Shown here piece by piece: positions 29,666 through 38,753 of a stretch of 64,000 nt of DNA. The stretch's first letter is position 1. Each line of letters opens with the position of its first letter. The translations under genes were made by a program, and so were the position numbers. The stretch lies in assembly GCF_003265305.2 (NCBI RefSeq), contig NZ_CP033459.1, positions 434,001 to 498,000 on the forward strand, written 5' to 3'. The notes under the pieces are model-generated. The model saw nothing but the letters and a program-made list of their open reading frames with translations, did no database searches and was not told the origin of the DNA. The stretch comes from Pseudoprevotella muciniphila (GTDB lineage Bacteria > Bacteroidota > Bacteroidia > Bacteroidales > Bacteroidaceae).

Positions 29666-31355
29666 ATTTATTATTGTTTAATTCGTTTTTTTCTATGAGT
29701 TCTATGGTTTGTGTGCAATACTTGATTATTTCCGGTCTATGCGTAACGAATATCATCGTTCGGCCTTTCTTTCCTGAAATAATGTTTTTTATCACTTTTT
29801 TCTCCGTCTCGGTATCAAGCGATGATGTTGCCTCATCGAAGAGGAGGATGGGATTGTCCTTCAGCAGGGCACGCGCTATACTTATTCTCTGCGCCTGACC
29901 TTCAGAAAAGCCATCACCGACTTCACCGCATCGGGCGTCAAGCCCTTCTTCCCGACTGAAAACGAAGTCTGCTGCAGCCATACTGAGCGCAACCCTCATG
30001 TCGTCTTCGTTTGCTTTAGGGTTACCCAACAAGAGATTTTCCCTTATTGTGCCACTTAACAATGTGTTTCCTTGTGGTACGTACGAAAAGTTGACTCGTG
30101 TGCCAGGTGTTACAACGTGTTCCCCACGTTCTGCATCGGTTATTATCACCTCACCCGATGTGGGCTGAAGGACGGAAAGAAGGAGGCGAATTAGCGTAGT
30201 TTTTCCTGCTCCTGTCTCTCCTACTATTGCCGTGATGCTGCCTGGAGAAAATTCCAGGCTTAGGTTATCAAGAATTATCTTACTATCAGGTTCATATCTG
30301 AACGTTACATTGCGTACAGAAATGCCAAGAGGTGCATCAAGCGGTTCTTCTTTGCTGTTCTTCTCTTTAGGAATTTCGTCCATTGCCATCAGTCGCTCGG
30401 TTGCTGTGAATGAGCCGATAAAGACAGGGATAAACTTTGTCAGAGTCCTGACAGGACCTTGAATTTGACTTACGAGTTGAATGAATGCAATCAATGCTCC
30501 ATACGTTATGGCGCCAGCGCTGAGACTGGAAACTCCCCAGATGAATGTAACGAGATAGCCAGTGGCGAAACCTATGTTCATGACACCAGAAGAAACCGAT
30601 GAATAAATGGTTCTGGTCACTATTTCGTCTTGCAACTGTTCCTGTGCACCAAAGAGTTTTGCAATCATGCTGTTTTTACGGCTTAATGTTTTAAGCAATA
30701 AAGAATGTTGCAGACTTTCTTGTATGATACTTTGAATCTTACTTTCTGAATCTCTCACCAGATGTGTCAAGACCCGCATCTTTTTGACATACAACTTACT
30801 GATTATCAAAAAGAAAGGAAGAATCATAACGATAATCAGTGCAAGTTTGTGGTCCATCCAGAAAAGGAATACAAAAGCACCAATAAATTGGAAGATGGTG
30901 GTTAAGAGTGAAGGCAGGTTTTCTGTAAGGAATGTAATGACGTTTGTGACATCTTGTTCTATCCTGTTAAGAAGGTCTCCTGTATGATATTTTTTAGCCT
31001 TCATCCACTCACTTTCAAGCAGATGGCTGAAAATATATCTGCGCATTCTGTTTTGCGCCTTTACTCCAAGGAGTGCCCTGATCCACCTTGATGCTAATGA
31101 AAGCGCTATTTGCAGGACGACAATAATGCCGAGTAAGATGAATGAAAATGTCAGCGAAAATGTCTGGGACTGTCCGGTGGCAGTGTCAATAGAATTCTTT
31201 GTTGCCCAAACGAAGGCTAAGTCAAGGACGACGAGTAATATTCCCACCACAATGTTCAAGACGGCTTGAAAACGGTGCACCTTCCACACCTTCCAAAGCC
31301 ATTTCATCAGTTCGCTAACCTTGCGCGTTTTGTTCCCTGCTTTTGCGTTCGCCAT
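29640..31355 (-). CDS. ABC exporter, fused permease-ATPase
   Basis: 571 residues: a type I exporter membrane domain with six helices (about 30-320; HTGDLLNRIEQDVTNVITFL is the coupling segment) followed by an ATPase domain with Walker A GETGAGKTTLIRLL (about 365), Q-loop SYVPQGNTLLSGTI, signature FSEGQAQRISIARAL (about 485), Walker B ILLFDEATSSLD and the H-loop FVTHRPE. The signature FSEGQ rather than LSGGQ is a common Bacteroidetes variant. It may export lipid, peptide or drug; substrate unknown. It works as a homo- or heterodimer; no partner gene is adjacent. Confidence 0.93.
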   Translation of the reverse strand: MANAKAGNKTRKVSELMKWLWKVWKVHRFQAVLNIVVGILLVVLDLAFVWATKNSIDTATGQSQTFSLTFSFILLGIIVVLQIALSLASRWIRALLGVKAQNRMRRYIFSHLLESEWMKAKKYHTGDLLNRIEQDVTNVITFLTENLPSLLTTIFQFIGAFVFLFWMDHKLALIIVMILPFFLIISKLYVKKMRVLTHLVRDSESKIQSIIQESLQHSLLLKTLSRKNSMIAKLFGAQEQLQDEIVTRTIYSSVSSGVMNIGFATGYLVTFIWGVSSLSAGAITYGALIAFIQLVSQIQGPVRTLTKFIPVFIGSFTATERLMAMDEIPKEKNSKEEPLDAPLGISVRNVTFRYEPDSKIILDNLSLEFSPGSITAIVGETGAGKTTLIRLLLSVLQPTSGEVIITDAERGEHVVTPGTRVNFSYVPQGNTLLSGTIRENLLLGNPKANEDDMRVALSMAAADFVFSREEGLDARCGEVGDGFSEGQAQRISIARALLKDNPILLFDEATSSLDTETEKKVIKNIISGKKGRTMIFVTHRPEIIKYCTQTIELIEKNELNNNKYVHCKRTQ

Positions 31356-31373
31356 ATCTGTTTCGCATGATAA

Positions 31374-32246
31374 TCAATTGTTTCTTCCCCCACCCCACAT
31401 GAGTTTCTCTCTGAGTGTATCAAAATAAAACTTGTGCTGCACTTTCATTACACCTATGGTGTGAGGTGCTTTACAAAGTGATATTCTGGTTTTATCCGAA
31501 AAACTGCTACTCCTGCCATCTACAGCGAGCATAAATTTGCCGCTACGACTTTTTACCTCCAGCATAATTTCCACATCGTCGCTAAGAACAACGGGGCGTA
31601 TGCTGATGCTGTGCGGTGCGACAGCCGTCAGGCAGAACGACTTGCTTTGCGGTACGAGAATTGGTCCGCCTGCACTTAAAGAATAGCCTGTAGAACCGGT
31701 CGGTGTGCAAACCACAAGACCGTCGGCGGTATAATTAGTCAGCAATTCGCCATCAACAAATGTTTTTATGTCTATTGTAGAAGAATTGTCGTGCTTAAGG
31801 AGCGCTACTTCATTGAGTGCATAACAGTATTGCAACTCGCTGTTATACTTTATGCAAGCCTTTAAGACAGTATGCTGTTCTACTATATAGTTTCCTTCTA
31901 TCACATTGTCGAGTGCCTGATCAATGACATCGGGAGTTACATCAGCGAGGAAACCGAGACGTCCGGTATTAAAGCCAAGGATTGGGCATCCCTTATCACC
32001 GACACATGCTGCAGTCGTAAGGAATGTACCGTCGCCACCGACAGAGATAGCGAGGTCTGTTTCAAAATCATTGCCTTCGAATGGCTCACATTCTGTGATG
32101 TCCGCATTGAAATTCTGCTTGATGAACTCGCAGAACTTTCTTTCTATGCAGATATCAAACCCATGGTCTTTCAATGACTTAATCAGTTGAAGAACCTGCT
32201 GGTTTTTTTCTATTTGGAAATTGTTGCCAAATATTGCAATTTTCAT
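31374..32246 (-). CDS. nadK: NAD kinase
   Basis: 290 residues. SVGGDGTFLTTA (about 67; catalytic GGDGT), LGFNTGRLGFLAD (about 90), ALNEVALLKHD (about 142; NE ribose-binding motif) and GLVVCTPTGSTGYSLSAGGPI (about 178) are all present. It phosphorylates NAD to NADP. It heads the operon nadK-ABC-nadC-dipeptidase and is divergent from pdxJ across a 100-base promoter region with an inverted repeat. Confidence 0.97.
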   Translation of the reverse strand: MKIAIFGNNFQIEKNQQVLQLIKSLKDHGFDICIERKFCEFIKQNFNADITECEPFEGNDFETDLAISVGGDGTFLTTAACVGDKGCPILGFNTGRLGFLADVTPDVIDQALDNVIEGNYIVEQHTVLKACIKYNSELQYCYALNEVALLKHDNSSTIDIKTFVDGELLTNYTADGLVVCTPTGSTGYSLSAGGPILVPQSKSFCLTAVAPHSISIRPVVLSDDVEIMLEVKSRSGKFMLAVDGRSSSFSDKTRISLCKAPHTIGVMKVQHKFYFDTLREKLMWGGGRNN

Positions 32247-32251
32247 TATGG

Positions 32252-32307
32252 TTCAACTTTTTCAAGTTTTTTTGTTACTTTTGCACTATTAGTGTCAAAA
32301 AGTTGAA
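32252..32307. promoter_or_regulatory. inverted repeat spanning the nadK-pdxJ divergent promoter region
   Basis: TTCAACTTTTT (32252-32262) and AAAAAGTTGAA (32297-32307) are perfect 11-bp arms around a 34-base spacer. The centre falls on a TACTTTTG -7 box (32276-32283) directed at pdxJ. It may be a regulator site for both genes; this is inferred from symmetry. Confidence 0.45.
32276..32283 (+). promoter_or_regulatory. -7 promoter box for pdxJ
   Basis: TACTTTTG fits TAnnTTTG; transcription would start near 32290, about 57 bases before the pdxJ ATG. No -33 TTTG is obvious. Confidence 0.5.
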
Positions 32308-32346
32308 GCAAAATTAGTAATTTTTAGGCTTAAATCATCGAATGGT

Positions 32347-33060
32347 ATGACAAAACTTAGTGTAAATGTCAACAAAATAGCAACATTACGCAATTCTCGC
32401 GGTGGGAATAACCCTGATTTACTCAAAGTTTCCAAAGACATTGAAAGATTTGGAGGACAAGGTATTACAGTACATCCACGCCCTGACGAGCGTCATATTC
32501 GCTATCAAGATGTGCGCGACCTGAAACAAATTGTCAACACTGAATTCAACATTGAGGGTTATCCGAGTGATGATTTTTGTAAATTAGTTTGCGAAGTCTG
32601 CCCTACTCAAGTAACCCTTGTTCCAGACTCGCCGGATCAACTGACTTCAAACCATGGTTGGGACACCAAGCACAACGTTGCATTCCTTACTGATATAACA
32701 CAGCGTTTCAAGACAGCAGGCATAAGAGTGTCCATTTTCATTGACGCAGATATCGAAATGGCAGAATATGCGCTAAAGGCAGGTGCAGACCGCATAGAAT
32801 TGTACACTGAACCATACGCATCGGGATACACTCACAACCGTGAACTTGCCATTGCTCCCTTTGTTGAAACGGCTAATCATTGCAAATCAATAGGGCTTGG
32901 CATCAATGCCGGCCATGACTTAAGTCTTGAGAATCTTCAATACTTTCATGAGCGCATACCCTTTACTGATGAAGTAAGTATAGGCCATGCGCTCATCTGT
33001 GATGCACTGTATTCAGGTCTTAAGCAAACGGTTCATGCCTATTTGGAATGCTTGAAATAA
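32347..33060 (+). CDS. pdxJ: pyridoxine 5'-phosphate synthase (PdxJ)
   Basis: 237 residues. Opening [21 protein letters not shown] is the PdxJ N-terminus, then [13 protein letters not shown] (catalytic His region, about 48), [10 protein letters not shown] (catalytic Glu position occupied by the usual VTLVPD segment, about 85), [13 protein letters not shown] (about 150) and [15 protein letters not shown] (about 190). It condenses 1-deoxyxylulose 5-phosphate with aminoacetone phosphate to pyridoxine 5'-phosphate. Followed after 44 bases by the DJ-1 gene. Confidence 0.96.
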   Translation: MTKLSVNVNKIATLRNSRGGNNPDLLKVSKDIERFGGQGITVHPRPDERHIRYQDVRDLKQIVNTEFNIEGYPSDDFCKLVCEVCPTQVTLVPDSPDQLTSNHGWDTKHNVAFLTDITQRFKTAGIRVSIFIDADIEMAEYALKAGADRIELYTEPYASGYTHNRELAIAPFVETANHCKSIGLGINAGHDLSLENLQYFHERIPFTDEVSIGHALICDALYSGLKQTVHAYLECLK

Positions 33061-33104
33061 CACATTAACATTAAATAAGTCGAACGTAACATTAAACCAT
33101 TTTT

Positions 33105-33653
33105 ATGATACATTTATTCCTTGCAGAGGGCTTCGAGGAGATTGAGGCTCTTGGCACTTTGGACATTCTCAGAAGGTGCGGTCTCAACGTACAGACTGTG
33201 TCGATTAACAAGGAAAGCGTTGTCTCAGGCGCCCATGGCATTGATATCAATGCCGACATCACTTGGGACGAGTTGGATTTAACCAACGTTGAAAACATTA
33301 TTCTCCCCGGCGGGATGCCTGGCGCCGAAAATCTGAGAAACAAGGCTGAACTTATCTCCCAAATCAAACTCGTCAATACACGTGGTGGCATCATCGGTGC
33401 CATTTGTGCTGCCCCTTTCATTTTGGGTACAAACAAAATGCTTACTGACAAACGCGCCACTTGCTATCCAGGCTTCGAAAAATATCTTGAAGGAGCGACA
33501 ACAACGGGAAATCTCGCAGAAGAGGACGGCAATATCATCACAGGGAAAGGTCCGGGAGCAACATTTGAATTTGCTGCAAAAATTGCCAAAAGATTTGTCG
33601 ACAGCAAAATAGTTGATGACGTTTTAAACGGAATGATTGCTAAATCAGAATAA
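33105..33653 (+). CDS. DJ-1/PfpI family protein
   Basis: 182 residues, the full length of a DJ-1/YajL-like protein. FLAEGFEEIEALGTLDILRR (about 5-24) carries the conserved Glu, LPGGMPGAENLR (about 68) the oxyanion turn, and GAICAAPFIL (about 100) the nucleophilic-elbow Cys. Members act in stress protection (glyoxalase or chaperone activities have been proposed). It lies nine bases before recG and may be co-transcribed. Confidence 0.93.
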   Translation: MIHLFLAEGFEEIEALGTLDILRRCGLNVQTVSINKESVVSGAHGIDINADITWDELDLTNVENIILPGGMPGAENLRNKAELISQIKLVNTRGGIIGAICAAPFILGTNKMLTDKRATCYPGFEKYLEGATTTGNLAEEDGNIITGKGPGATFEFAAKIAKRFVDSKIVDDVLNGMIAKSE

Positions 33654-33662
33654 TGACATTTC

Positions 33663-35759
33663 ATGTCGGACATTCTTTCTCAAGACATCCAATATCTTAA
33701 AGGCGTTGGTCCGGCAAGGGCGAAATTGCTGAACAGTGAACTCGACGTTTACACGTTGAAGGATTTGTTGTACACCTTCCCTTATAAGTATGTGGACCGG
33801 ACCATCATCCACAGGATACAGGACCTGGAGGAAGACATGCCGCAAGTTCAACTTGTAGGTCAGATTGTTGATTTTGAGCGTGTAACGAAAGGTCCACATA
33901 AGCGTATTGTCGCCACCTTTACAGATGGCACCGGCTACATTGAACTTGTATGGTTCAAGGCATTGAAATACATCAATGAAACCATAAAGGCTAATGTTCC
34001 ATATTTGATTTTAGGCAAGCCTACTGTTTTTGGCAGGAGGTTCTCCATTGCTCATCCTGAAATTGAAAAATATGACGAAGAGAATACCCGCCAGAACCAG
34101 TTTCAGGCGTTCTATTCAACCACTGAACTTCTGAAAAAACGCAACATTTCTTCGAAAGTCATCAGCCATCTGATAAGTAATGCATTCGATGCGGTTCAGG
34201 GAAAATTAGCAGAAACTCTCTCGCCTTCTATCATCAACGAAAAAGGGTTGCTTAGCCTTGAGAAGGCATTGTATGATGTACATTATCCGAATAGTTCGAA
34301 ATCGCTCCCTCTAGCACTTCATCGTCTGAAATTTGAGGAATTATTCTATCTCCAACTCGACATTCTTCACTACGCAAAGGATAGAAAAAAGGAAGTTGCA
34401 GGTTTTCTTTTCAAGAAAGTAGGCGAACAATTTCTCACATTCTATAACGATCACTTGCCTTTTGAACTTACCGAGGCTCAAAAACGCGTCATTAAAGAGA
34501 TACGCTCAGACATGCGCAAGGGGCAACAGATGAACAGGCTTCTTCAGGGTGATGTGGGTTCTGGCAAGACAATGGTTGCACTTATGAGTTGCCTCCTTGC
34601 CATAGACAATGGGTTTCAGGCCTGCATCATGGCTCCTACGGAAATACTTGCAGAGCAACATCTTGCAACAGTTCGGGAGCTACTTGGCAACATGAACGTA
34701 AACGTAGAATTGCTGACAGGCATTGTAAAAGGTAAAGAACGTAAGCGCATCCTTGACGATTTGGCATCGGGTAAAACACAAATTCTTGTCGGTACTCATG
34801 CACTGATAGAGCCAAAAGTCCATTTTCTGAATTTGGGCCTGGCCGTGATCGACGAGCAACACAGGTTTGGAGTGAAACAACGCTCAAAATTGTGGGAAAA
34901 GAATATCCGTCCCCCTCATGTACTGGTCATGACAGCAACCCCCATTCCACGAACGCTCGCCATGACTGTTTATGGCGACTTAGATGTATCCGTTATCGAC
35001 GAATTACCCCCTGGTCGCAAGCCTATCCAGACACTGCATTACTATTCGTCTGACGTTGACAAAATGTATGCAGGAATACGAACAGAACTCAAGCGCGGTC
35101 GTCAAGTTTACATCGTTTACCCACTTATAGAAGAGAGCGAAAAGAGCGACCTGAAAAACCTTGAAGACGGTTATATGCAATTAACGGAAGTGTTTTCAGA
35201 ATACAATGTAGGGAAAGTCCATGGGAAGATGAAATCTCAGGAGAAGGAAGCCGCAATGTCTGCATTTCTGAACAATGAAATACAGATTCTTGTATCCACG
35301 ACAGTAATAGAAGTTGGAGTGAATGTGCCTAATGCATCAGTAATGGTCATTGAGGAAGCCGATCGTTTCGGTTTGGCACAACTTCACCAACTACGCGGTC
35401 GTGTAGGCAGAGGAGCAGAGCAATCCTACTGCATACTGATGACCCATCGTCGGTTGAACGAAAATACTAAGCGAAGGATGGACATCATGGTAGAAAGCAA
35501 CGACGGATTTGTCATTGCAGAAGAAGACATGAAACTTCGCGGTCCCGGTGATTTAGAAGGCACTGCTCAAAGCGGCCTACCCTTCACACTGAAAATAGCA
35601 AACATCATTAAAGACAACAAATTGATGGAAGAAGCCCGGGAATGTGCCACACGGATCATGACTTCAGATCCCGATGAAAATCTTTCGGACAACGCGATTG
35701 TCTGGAAACAACTGAAACGACTAAAACGCAACAAGGAAAACTTTTCTGACATCAGTTAA
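33663..35759 (+). CDS. recG: ATP-dependent DNA helicase RecG
   Basis: 698 residues, full length. N-terminal wedge domain with YLKGVGPARAKLLN (about 9) and OB fold; helicase lobe 1 with Walker A GDVGSGKTMVAL (about 297), MAPTEILAEQH and the DExH variant VIDEQHRFGVKQR (about 394); lobe 2 with STTVIEVGVNVPNA, QLHQLRGRVGRG and the TRG-type end LRGPGDLEGTAQSGLP. It regresses stalled forks and processes recombination branches. Confidence 0.97.
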   Translation: MSDILSQDIQYLKGVGPARAKLLNSELDVYTLKDLLYTFPYKYVDRTIIHRIQDLEEDMPQVQLVGQIVDFERVTKGPHKRIVATFTDGTGYIELVWFKALKYINETIKANVPYLILGKPTVFGRRFSIAHPEIEKYDEENTRQNQFQAFYSTTELLKKRNISSKVISHLISNAFDAVQGKLAETLSPSIINEKGLLSLEKALYDVHYPNSSKSLPLALHRLKFEELFYLQLDILHYAKDRKKEVAGFLFKKVGEQFLTFYNDHLPFELTEAQKRVIKEIRSDMRKGQQMNRLLQGDVGSGKTMVALMSCLLAIDNGFQACIMAPTEILAEQHLATVRELLGNMNVNVELLTGIVKGKERKRILDDLASGKTQILVGTHALIEPKVHFLNLGLAVIDEQHRFGVKQRSKLWEKNIRPPHVLVMTATPIPRTLAMTVYGDLDVSVIDELPPGRKPIQTLHYYSSDVDKMYAGIRTELKRGRQVYIVYPLIEESEKSDLKNLEDGYMQLTEVFSEYNVGKVHGKMKSQEKEAAMSAFLNNEIQILVSTTVIEVGVNVPNASVMVIEEADRFGLAQLHQLRGRVGRGAEQSYCILMTHRRLNENTKRRMDIMVESNDGFVIAEEDMKLRGPGDLEGTAQSGLPFTLKIANIIKDNKLMEEARECATRIMTSDPDENLSDNAIVWKQLKRLKRNKENFSDIS

Positions 35760-35776
35760 AATATCTGTTTTTTCGC

Positions 35777-37189
35777 ATGAACAATACAATATGTGCCATA
35801 GCAACCGGACAAGGAGGTGCTATAGGAATTATACGCATTTCCGGAAATAATGCCATACCTGCCACTCAGAAGATTTTCCGTTCTGCATCTGGGCAGGAAT
35901 TGTCCCTGCAGAAAGGATATACAATAATTTACGGCACGATTATAGATACAACAAACTCTGTCATCGATGAGGTCCTCGTCAGTGTATTCAAGGCTCCTCA
36001 TAGTTATACAGGTGAAGATTGTGTGGAAATCTCATGCCATGCTTCAAGTTATATTCTTCAGAAGATATCAGAACTATTGATTAACAACGGTTGCGCTGCT
36101 GCCAGACCTGGCGAATTTACTCAACGCGCATTTCTTAACGGAAAGTTGGACCTATCGCAAGCAGAGGCAGTGGCAGATGTCATTGCTGCGCAGTCTGCGT
36201 CGGCACATAAAATCGCCATTAACCAAATACGTGGTGGCATTTCAAAAGAACTCCAAAAACTGAGAGAACAATTACTCCACATCAAATCGTTGCTGGAATT
36301 GGAACTCGACTTTTCTGACCATGAAGACCTTGAGTTTGCAGACAAAGAAGAACTTATGGCATTGGCTAAGCACATCAATGCCGAAATTGACCGGTTGCTC
36401 GGCACTTTCAAGTTAGGCAATGCTATAAAGAACGGCATTCCTGTTGCCATTATCGGAGACACCAATGCCGGAAAAAGCACCTTGCTCAACCGGCTTGTTG
36501 GCGAAGAGCGAGCCATAGTCAGCGACATAAGAGGGACGACTCGAGATGTCATAGAAGACACAGTCGTTATCGATGGTGTTCTTTTCCGTTTTATTGATAC
36601 GGCAGGCATCCGCGAGACCACCGATGTAATTGAACAGATGGGCATTGACCGCACATTCAGCAAACTCCGTCAGGCAGAGATTGTGTTGTGGGTAGTTGAC
36701 CTGGAACATGCGGATGTTGAAATTGCCAACATATACAAACAAATCGCATCTGCCACGAGTGATTCTAAACTAATTATACTCCTAAACAAAACAGACATTC
36801 ATGACAAAGATGAATCAGAAATAAAAGAACATGTACTATCTTTGATTCATTCAGATACCAAAAACTCATTCTCGCACGACATATCCATATTTGCTATTAG
36901 CGCGAAACGCGGCGACGGGATAGACAAATTAAAAGCCACACTTAGCGAATTCACAAAACGACTGAACACAGAAGATGTGGTTTTGAGCAATGTGAGGCAT
37001 TTCGATGCATTCAAACGTGCTAATGAGGCTCTTCTACGTGTTATCGACGGGCTTCAGAATGCCTTGTCAGGAGAATTCATCAGTCAGGATCTACACGAAT
37101 GTACCGAAGCTTTAGGAGAAATCATCGGCGAAGTAAGTTCACAAGAAGTGCTTAACAACATCTTCTCTAAATTCTGCGTGGGAAAGTAG
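35777..37189 (+). CDS. mnmE: tRNA modification GTPase MnmE
   Basis: 470 residues. N-terminal folate-binding domain (ICAIATGQGGAIGIIRISG), helical domain, and inserted G domain with P-loop GDTNAGKSTLLNRL (about 231), DTAGIRETTD switch II (about 274) and NKTD (about 345). The protein ends with the invariant FCVGK, whose Cys acts in modification of tRNA wobble uridine (with MnmG). The 3' end of this gene is followed directly by a palindrome and a variable region; in enterobacteria the mnmE/trmE 3' end is a known island integration site. Confidence 0.97.
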   Translation: MNNTICAIATGQGGAIGIIRISGNNAIPATQKIFRSASGQELSLQKGYTIIYGTIIDTTNSVIDEVLVSVFKAPHSYTGEDCVEISCHASSYILQKISELLINNGCAAARPGEFTQRAFLNGKLDLSQAEAVADVIAAQSASAHKIAINQIRGGISKELQKLREQLLHIKSLLELELDFSDHEDLEFADKEELMALAKHINAEIDRLLGTFKLGNAIKNGIPVAIIGDTNAGKSTLLNRLVGEERAIVSDIRGTTRDVIEDTVVIDGVLFRFIDTAGIRETTDVIEQMGIDRTFSKLRQAEIVLWVVDLEHADVEIANIYKQIASATSDSKLIILLNKTDIHDKDESEIKEHVLSLIHSDTKNSFSHDISIFAISAKRGDGIDKLKATLSEFTKRLNTEDVVLSNVRHFDAFKRANEALLRVIDGLQNALSGEFISQDLHECTEALGEIIGEVSSQEVLNNIFSKFCVGK

Positions 37190-37233
37190 GTTTAGTTTAG
37201 ACCTCTTTATATATAAAGCGGACTAAACTAAAC
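37190..37233. terminator. 44-base near-perfect palindrome between convergent mnmE and SDR genes
   Basis: GTTTAGTTTAG (37190-37200) pairs with CTAAACTAAAC (37223-37233), two more CC/GG pairs follow one A-A mismatch, and the centre CTTTATATATAAAG is itself palindromic. Placement between two converging genes fits a bidirectional terminator. A closely similar element occurs at 43097-43142. Confidence 0.6.
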
Positions 37234-37270
37234 TGCTTTCAAAAGGCAATTTTCTTTCAATATTAGGAAG

Positions 37271-37984
37271 TTACATTCTTTTATATAAACAATATGGAAG
37301 GATTTTATTTATTATCGCTAAAATGTGCCAACGCTTAGTAACGTAGGCTTTGGATTTCTTCTTCCGAATGGCAGTAATGATTTGATTAGCAACTTTTTCT
37401 ACTGGCATTACCCAAAACAATCCTTCTCCTTTTGCCATAGCTGTATCAACAAGACCTGGACGAATATCTGTAACAATTATATGCCCTCCGTTTTTGAAAG
37501 CCTTCTTACGCAGGGCTTCCATATAGTTGATTTGATAGGCTTTAGTTGCACTATAGGCAGGTGCCATAGGTTCACCCCGCAGACCACCTGCAGAAGTAAT
37601 GGCAACAAGATAGCCGCAGCCTTGTCGTTCGAAAATGTGGTAGAGCATGTCAATGACAAATGTCCAACCTACAACATTAGTATCAATAGTTGGACGCTCC
37701 ACGGCATAGTCAAGAGTGGCGTTAATCTCACCAGTACCAGCACACGCGATAGCAACATCAATGTGCCCTAACGTTTCATGGAGAGTACAAATGGCTTGTT
37801 CAATCTCTTCTAATTTGGTAATGTCTGCTTTGGCAGGAATGGTCTTTGATGGATATTTCTGATACAATTCGTCAAGCAAATGTGCACGTCGGCCAATAAT
37901 GCCGATTCTATTGTTCTCATTTGCATACTTTTCGAAAAGAGCTTTACCAATACCTGAGGTGGCTCCAATGATAACGATATTCAT
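37271..37984 (-). CDS. short-chain dehydrogenase/reductase
   Basis: 237 residues with the classical SDR pattern: GATSGIGKALFEKYA (TGxxxGIG-type nucleotide loop, residue 7), IACAGTGE (NAG-like, about 83), ITSAGG with catalytic Ser (about 133) and YSATKAYQINYM with the YxxxK pair (about 150). The C-terminus is extended by a basic, hydrophobic tail (RWHILAIINKILPYCLYKRM). Substrate unknown. It lies downstream of a Crp/Fnr gene on the same strand and has its own -7 box, so the regulator may control it. Confidence 0.93.
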   Translation of the reverse strand: MNIVIIGATSGIGKALFEKYANENNRIGIIGRRAHLLDELYQKYPSKTIPAKADITKLEEIEQAICTLHETLGHIDVAIACAGTGEINATLDYAVERPTIDTNVVGWTFVIDMLYHIFERQGCGYLVAITSAGGLRGEPMAPAYSATKAYQINYMEALRKKAFKNGGHIIVTDIRPGLVDTAMAKGEGLFWVMPVEKVANQIITAIRKKKSKAYVTKRWHILAIINKILPYCLYKRM

Positions 37985-38001
37985 ATTGTGCTTTTTGTGT
38001 A

Positions 38002-38009
38002 CAAAAGTA
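38002..38009 (-). promoter_or_regulatory. -7 promoter box for the SDR gene
   Basis: TACTTTTG on the minus strand matches TAnnTTTG; a TTG lies about 24 bases upstream (38034-38036). Transcription would start about 13 bases before the SDR ATG. Confidence 0.5.
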
Positions 38010-38064
38010 ATAGTTTACCAGTAGGCCTAAGCACAATATAAAGCAAAAGAACCGTCATGACAAC

Positions 38065-38090
38065 AAATTCTCAAAACGTTTTGAGAATTT
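38065..38090. promoter_or_regulatory. 26-base perfect palindrome between the Crp/Fnr and SDR genes
   Basis: Every base from 38065 to 38090 is paired symmetrically about 38077/38078 (core TCAAAACGTTTTGA). It touches the stop codon of the Crp/Fnr gene and lies 55 bases upstream of the SDR -7 box. It could be the operator of that Crp/Fnr protein or act as an AT-rich hairpin. Being even-symmetric with long arms, it suits a dimeric regulator. Confidence 0.5.
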
Positions 38091-38661
38091 ACAGCCCAAA
38101 AGTTATCTCTCTACGTATGTAGCTGATAGTTGTTGGTGTAACTTTTAGATAAGAGGCTATGTTTTTTAGGTTAATACTTTGTACTATTTCAGGACAACGA
38201 AGAAGTAAACGCTTATACCGCTCTCTGGTGGTCATGCGATAGGTATCAAGATATTGTGTATAGACCTGCGAAAAGAGATGGTCGGATATGGCTTGCTTAA
38301 GCTCTCTCATACCATTGGAATCTAATAGTTTACCTAATTCTTCACCAGCTAATTGAAAGACCTTACAGGAAGTGCCTGCAACAATTGTCACTTCTGACGT
38401 CTTGTTTGAAAGACAATTTGGATAGTCGCCCACAAACTCCCTCTCAAAGGCAAATCCTGTAATATAATCTTTTTGTTCAGAGGAATTATGTACTATGTAG
38501 TTGAAGTAGCCACATTCAACAAACCCAATATACCGAGATTCTTCACCTGCTTTGATAAAATAATCGCCTTTAGCATATTGTGTCAATCGTCCATGATTAA
38601 CACAATACTCTTTCAGCGCAGAGAGGTCAAGACCATCGATGTATGAGTTGAAATCTATCAT
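38089..38661 (-). CDS. Crp/Fnr family transcriptional regulator
   Basis: 190 residues. An N-terminal cyclic-nucleotide-binding-like beta barrel (LTQYAKGDYFIKAGEESRYIGFVECGYF, about 26-54; FAFEREFVGDYPN, about 70) and a C-terminal helix-turn-helix (INLKNIASYLKVTPTTISYIRRE, about 160-185). The cNMP phosphate-binding RxS motif of E. coli Crp is not evident, nor are Fnr cysteine ligands, so the signal is unknown. It is upstream of the SDR gene with a 26-base palindrome between them. Confidence 0.92.
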   Translation of the reverse strand: MIDFNSYIDGLDLSALKEYCVNHGRLTQYAKGDYFIKAGEESRYIGFVECGYFNYIVHNSSEQKDYITGFAFEREFVGDYPNCLSNKTSEVTIVAGTSCKVFQLAGEELGKLLDSNGMRELKQAISDHLFSQVYTQYLDTYRMTTRERYKRLLLRCPEIVQSINLKNIASYLKVTPTTISYIRREITFGL

Positions 38662-38753
38662 ATCTACAATATGTTGGCATTAGTCTACATAAAACACAAA
38701 TATTCCATTTAGATTATTTCATAAAAATAACAATAGAATTAAGTGTTCAACTT

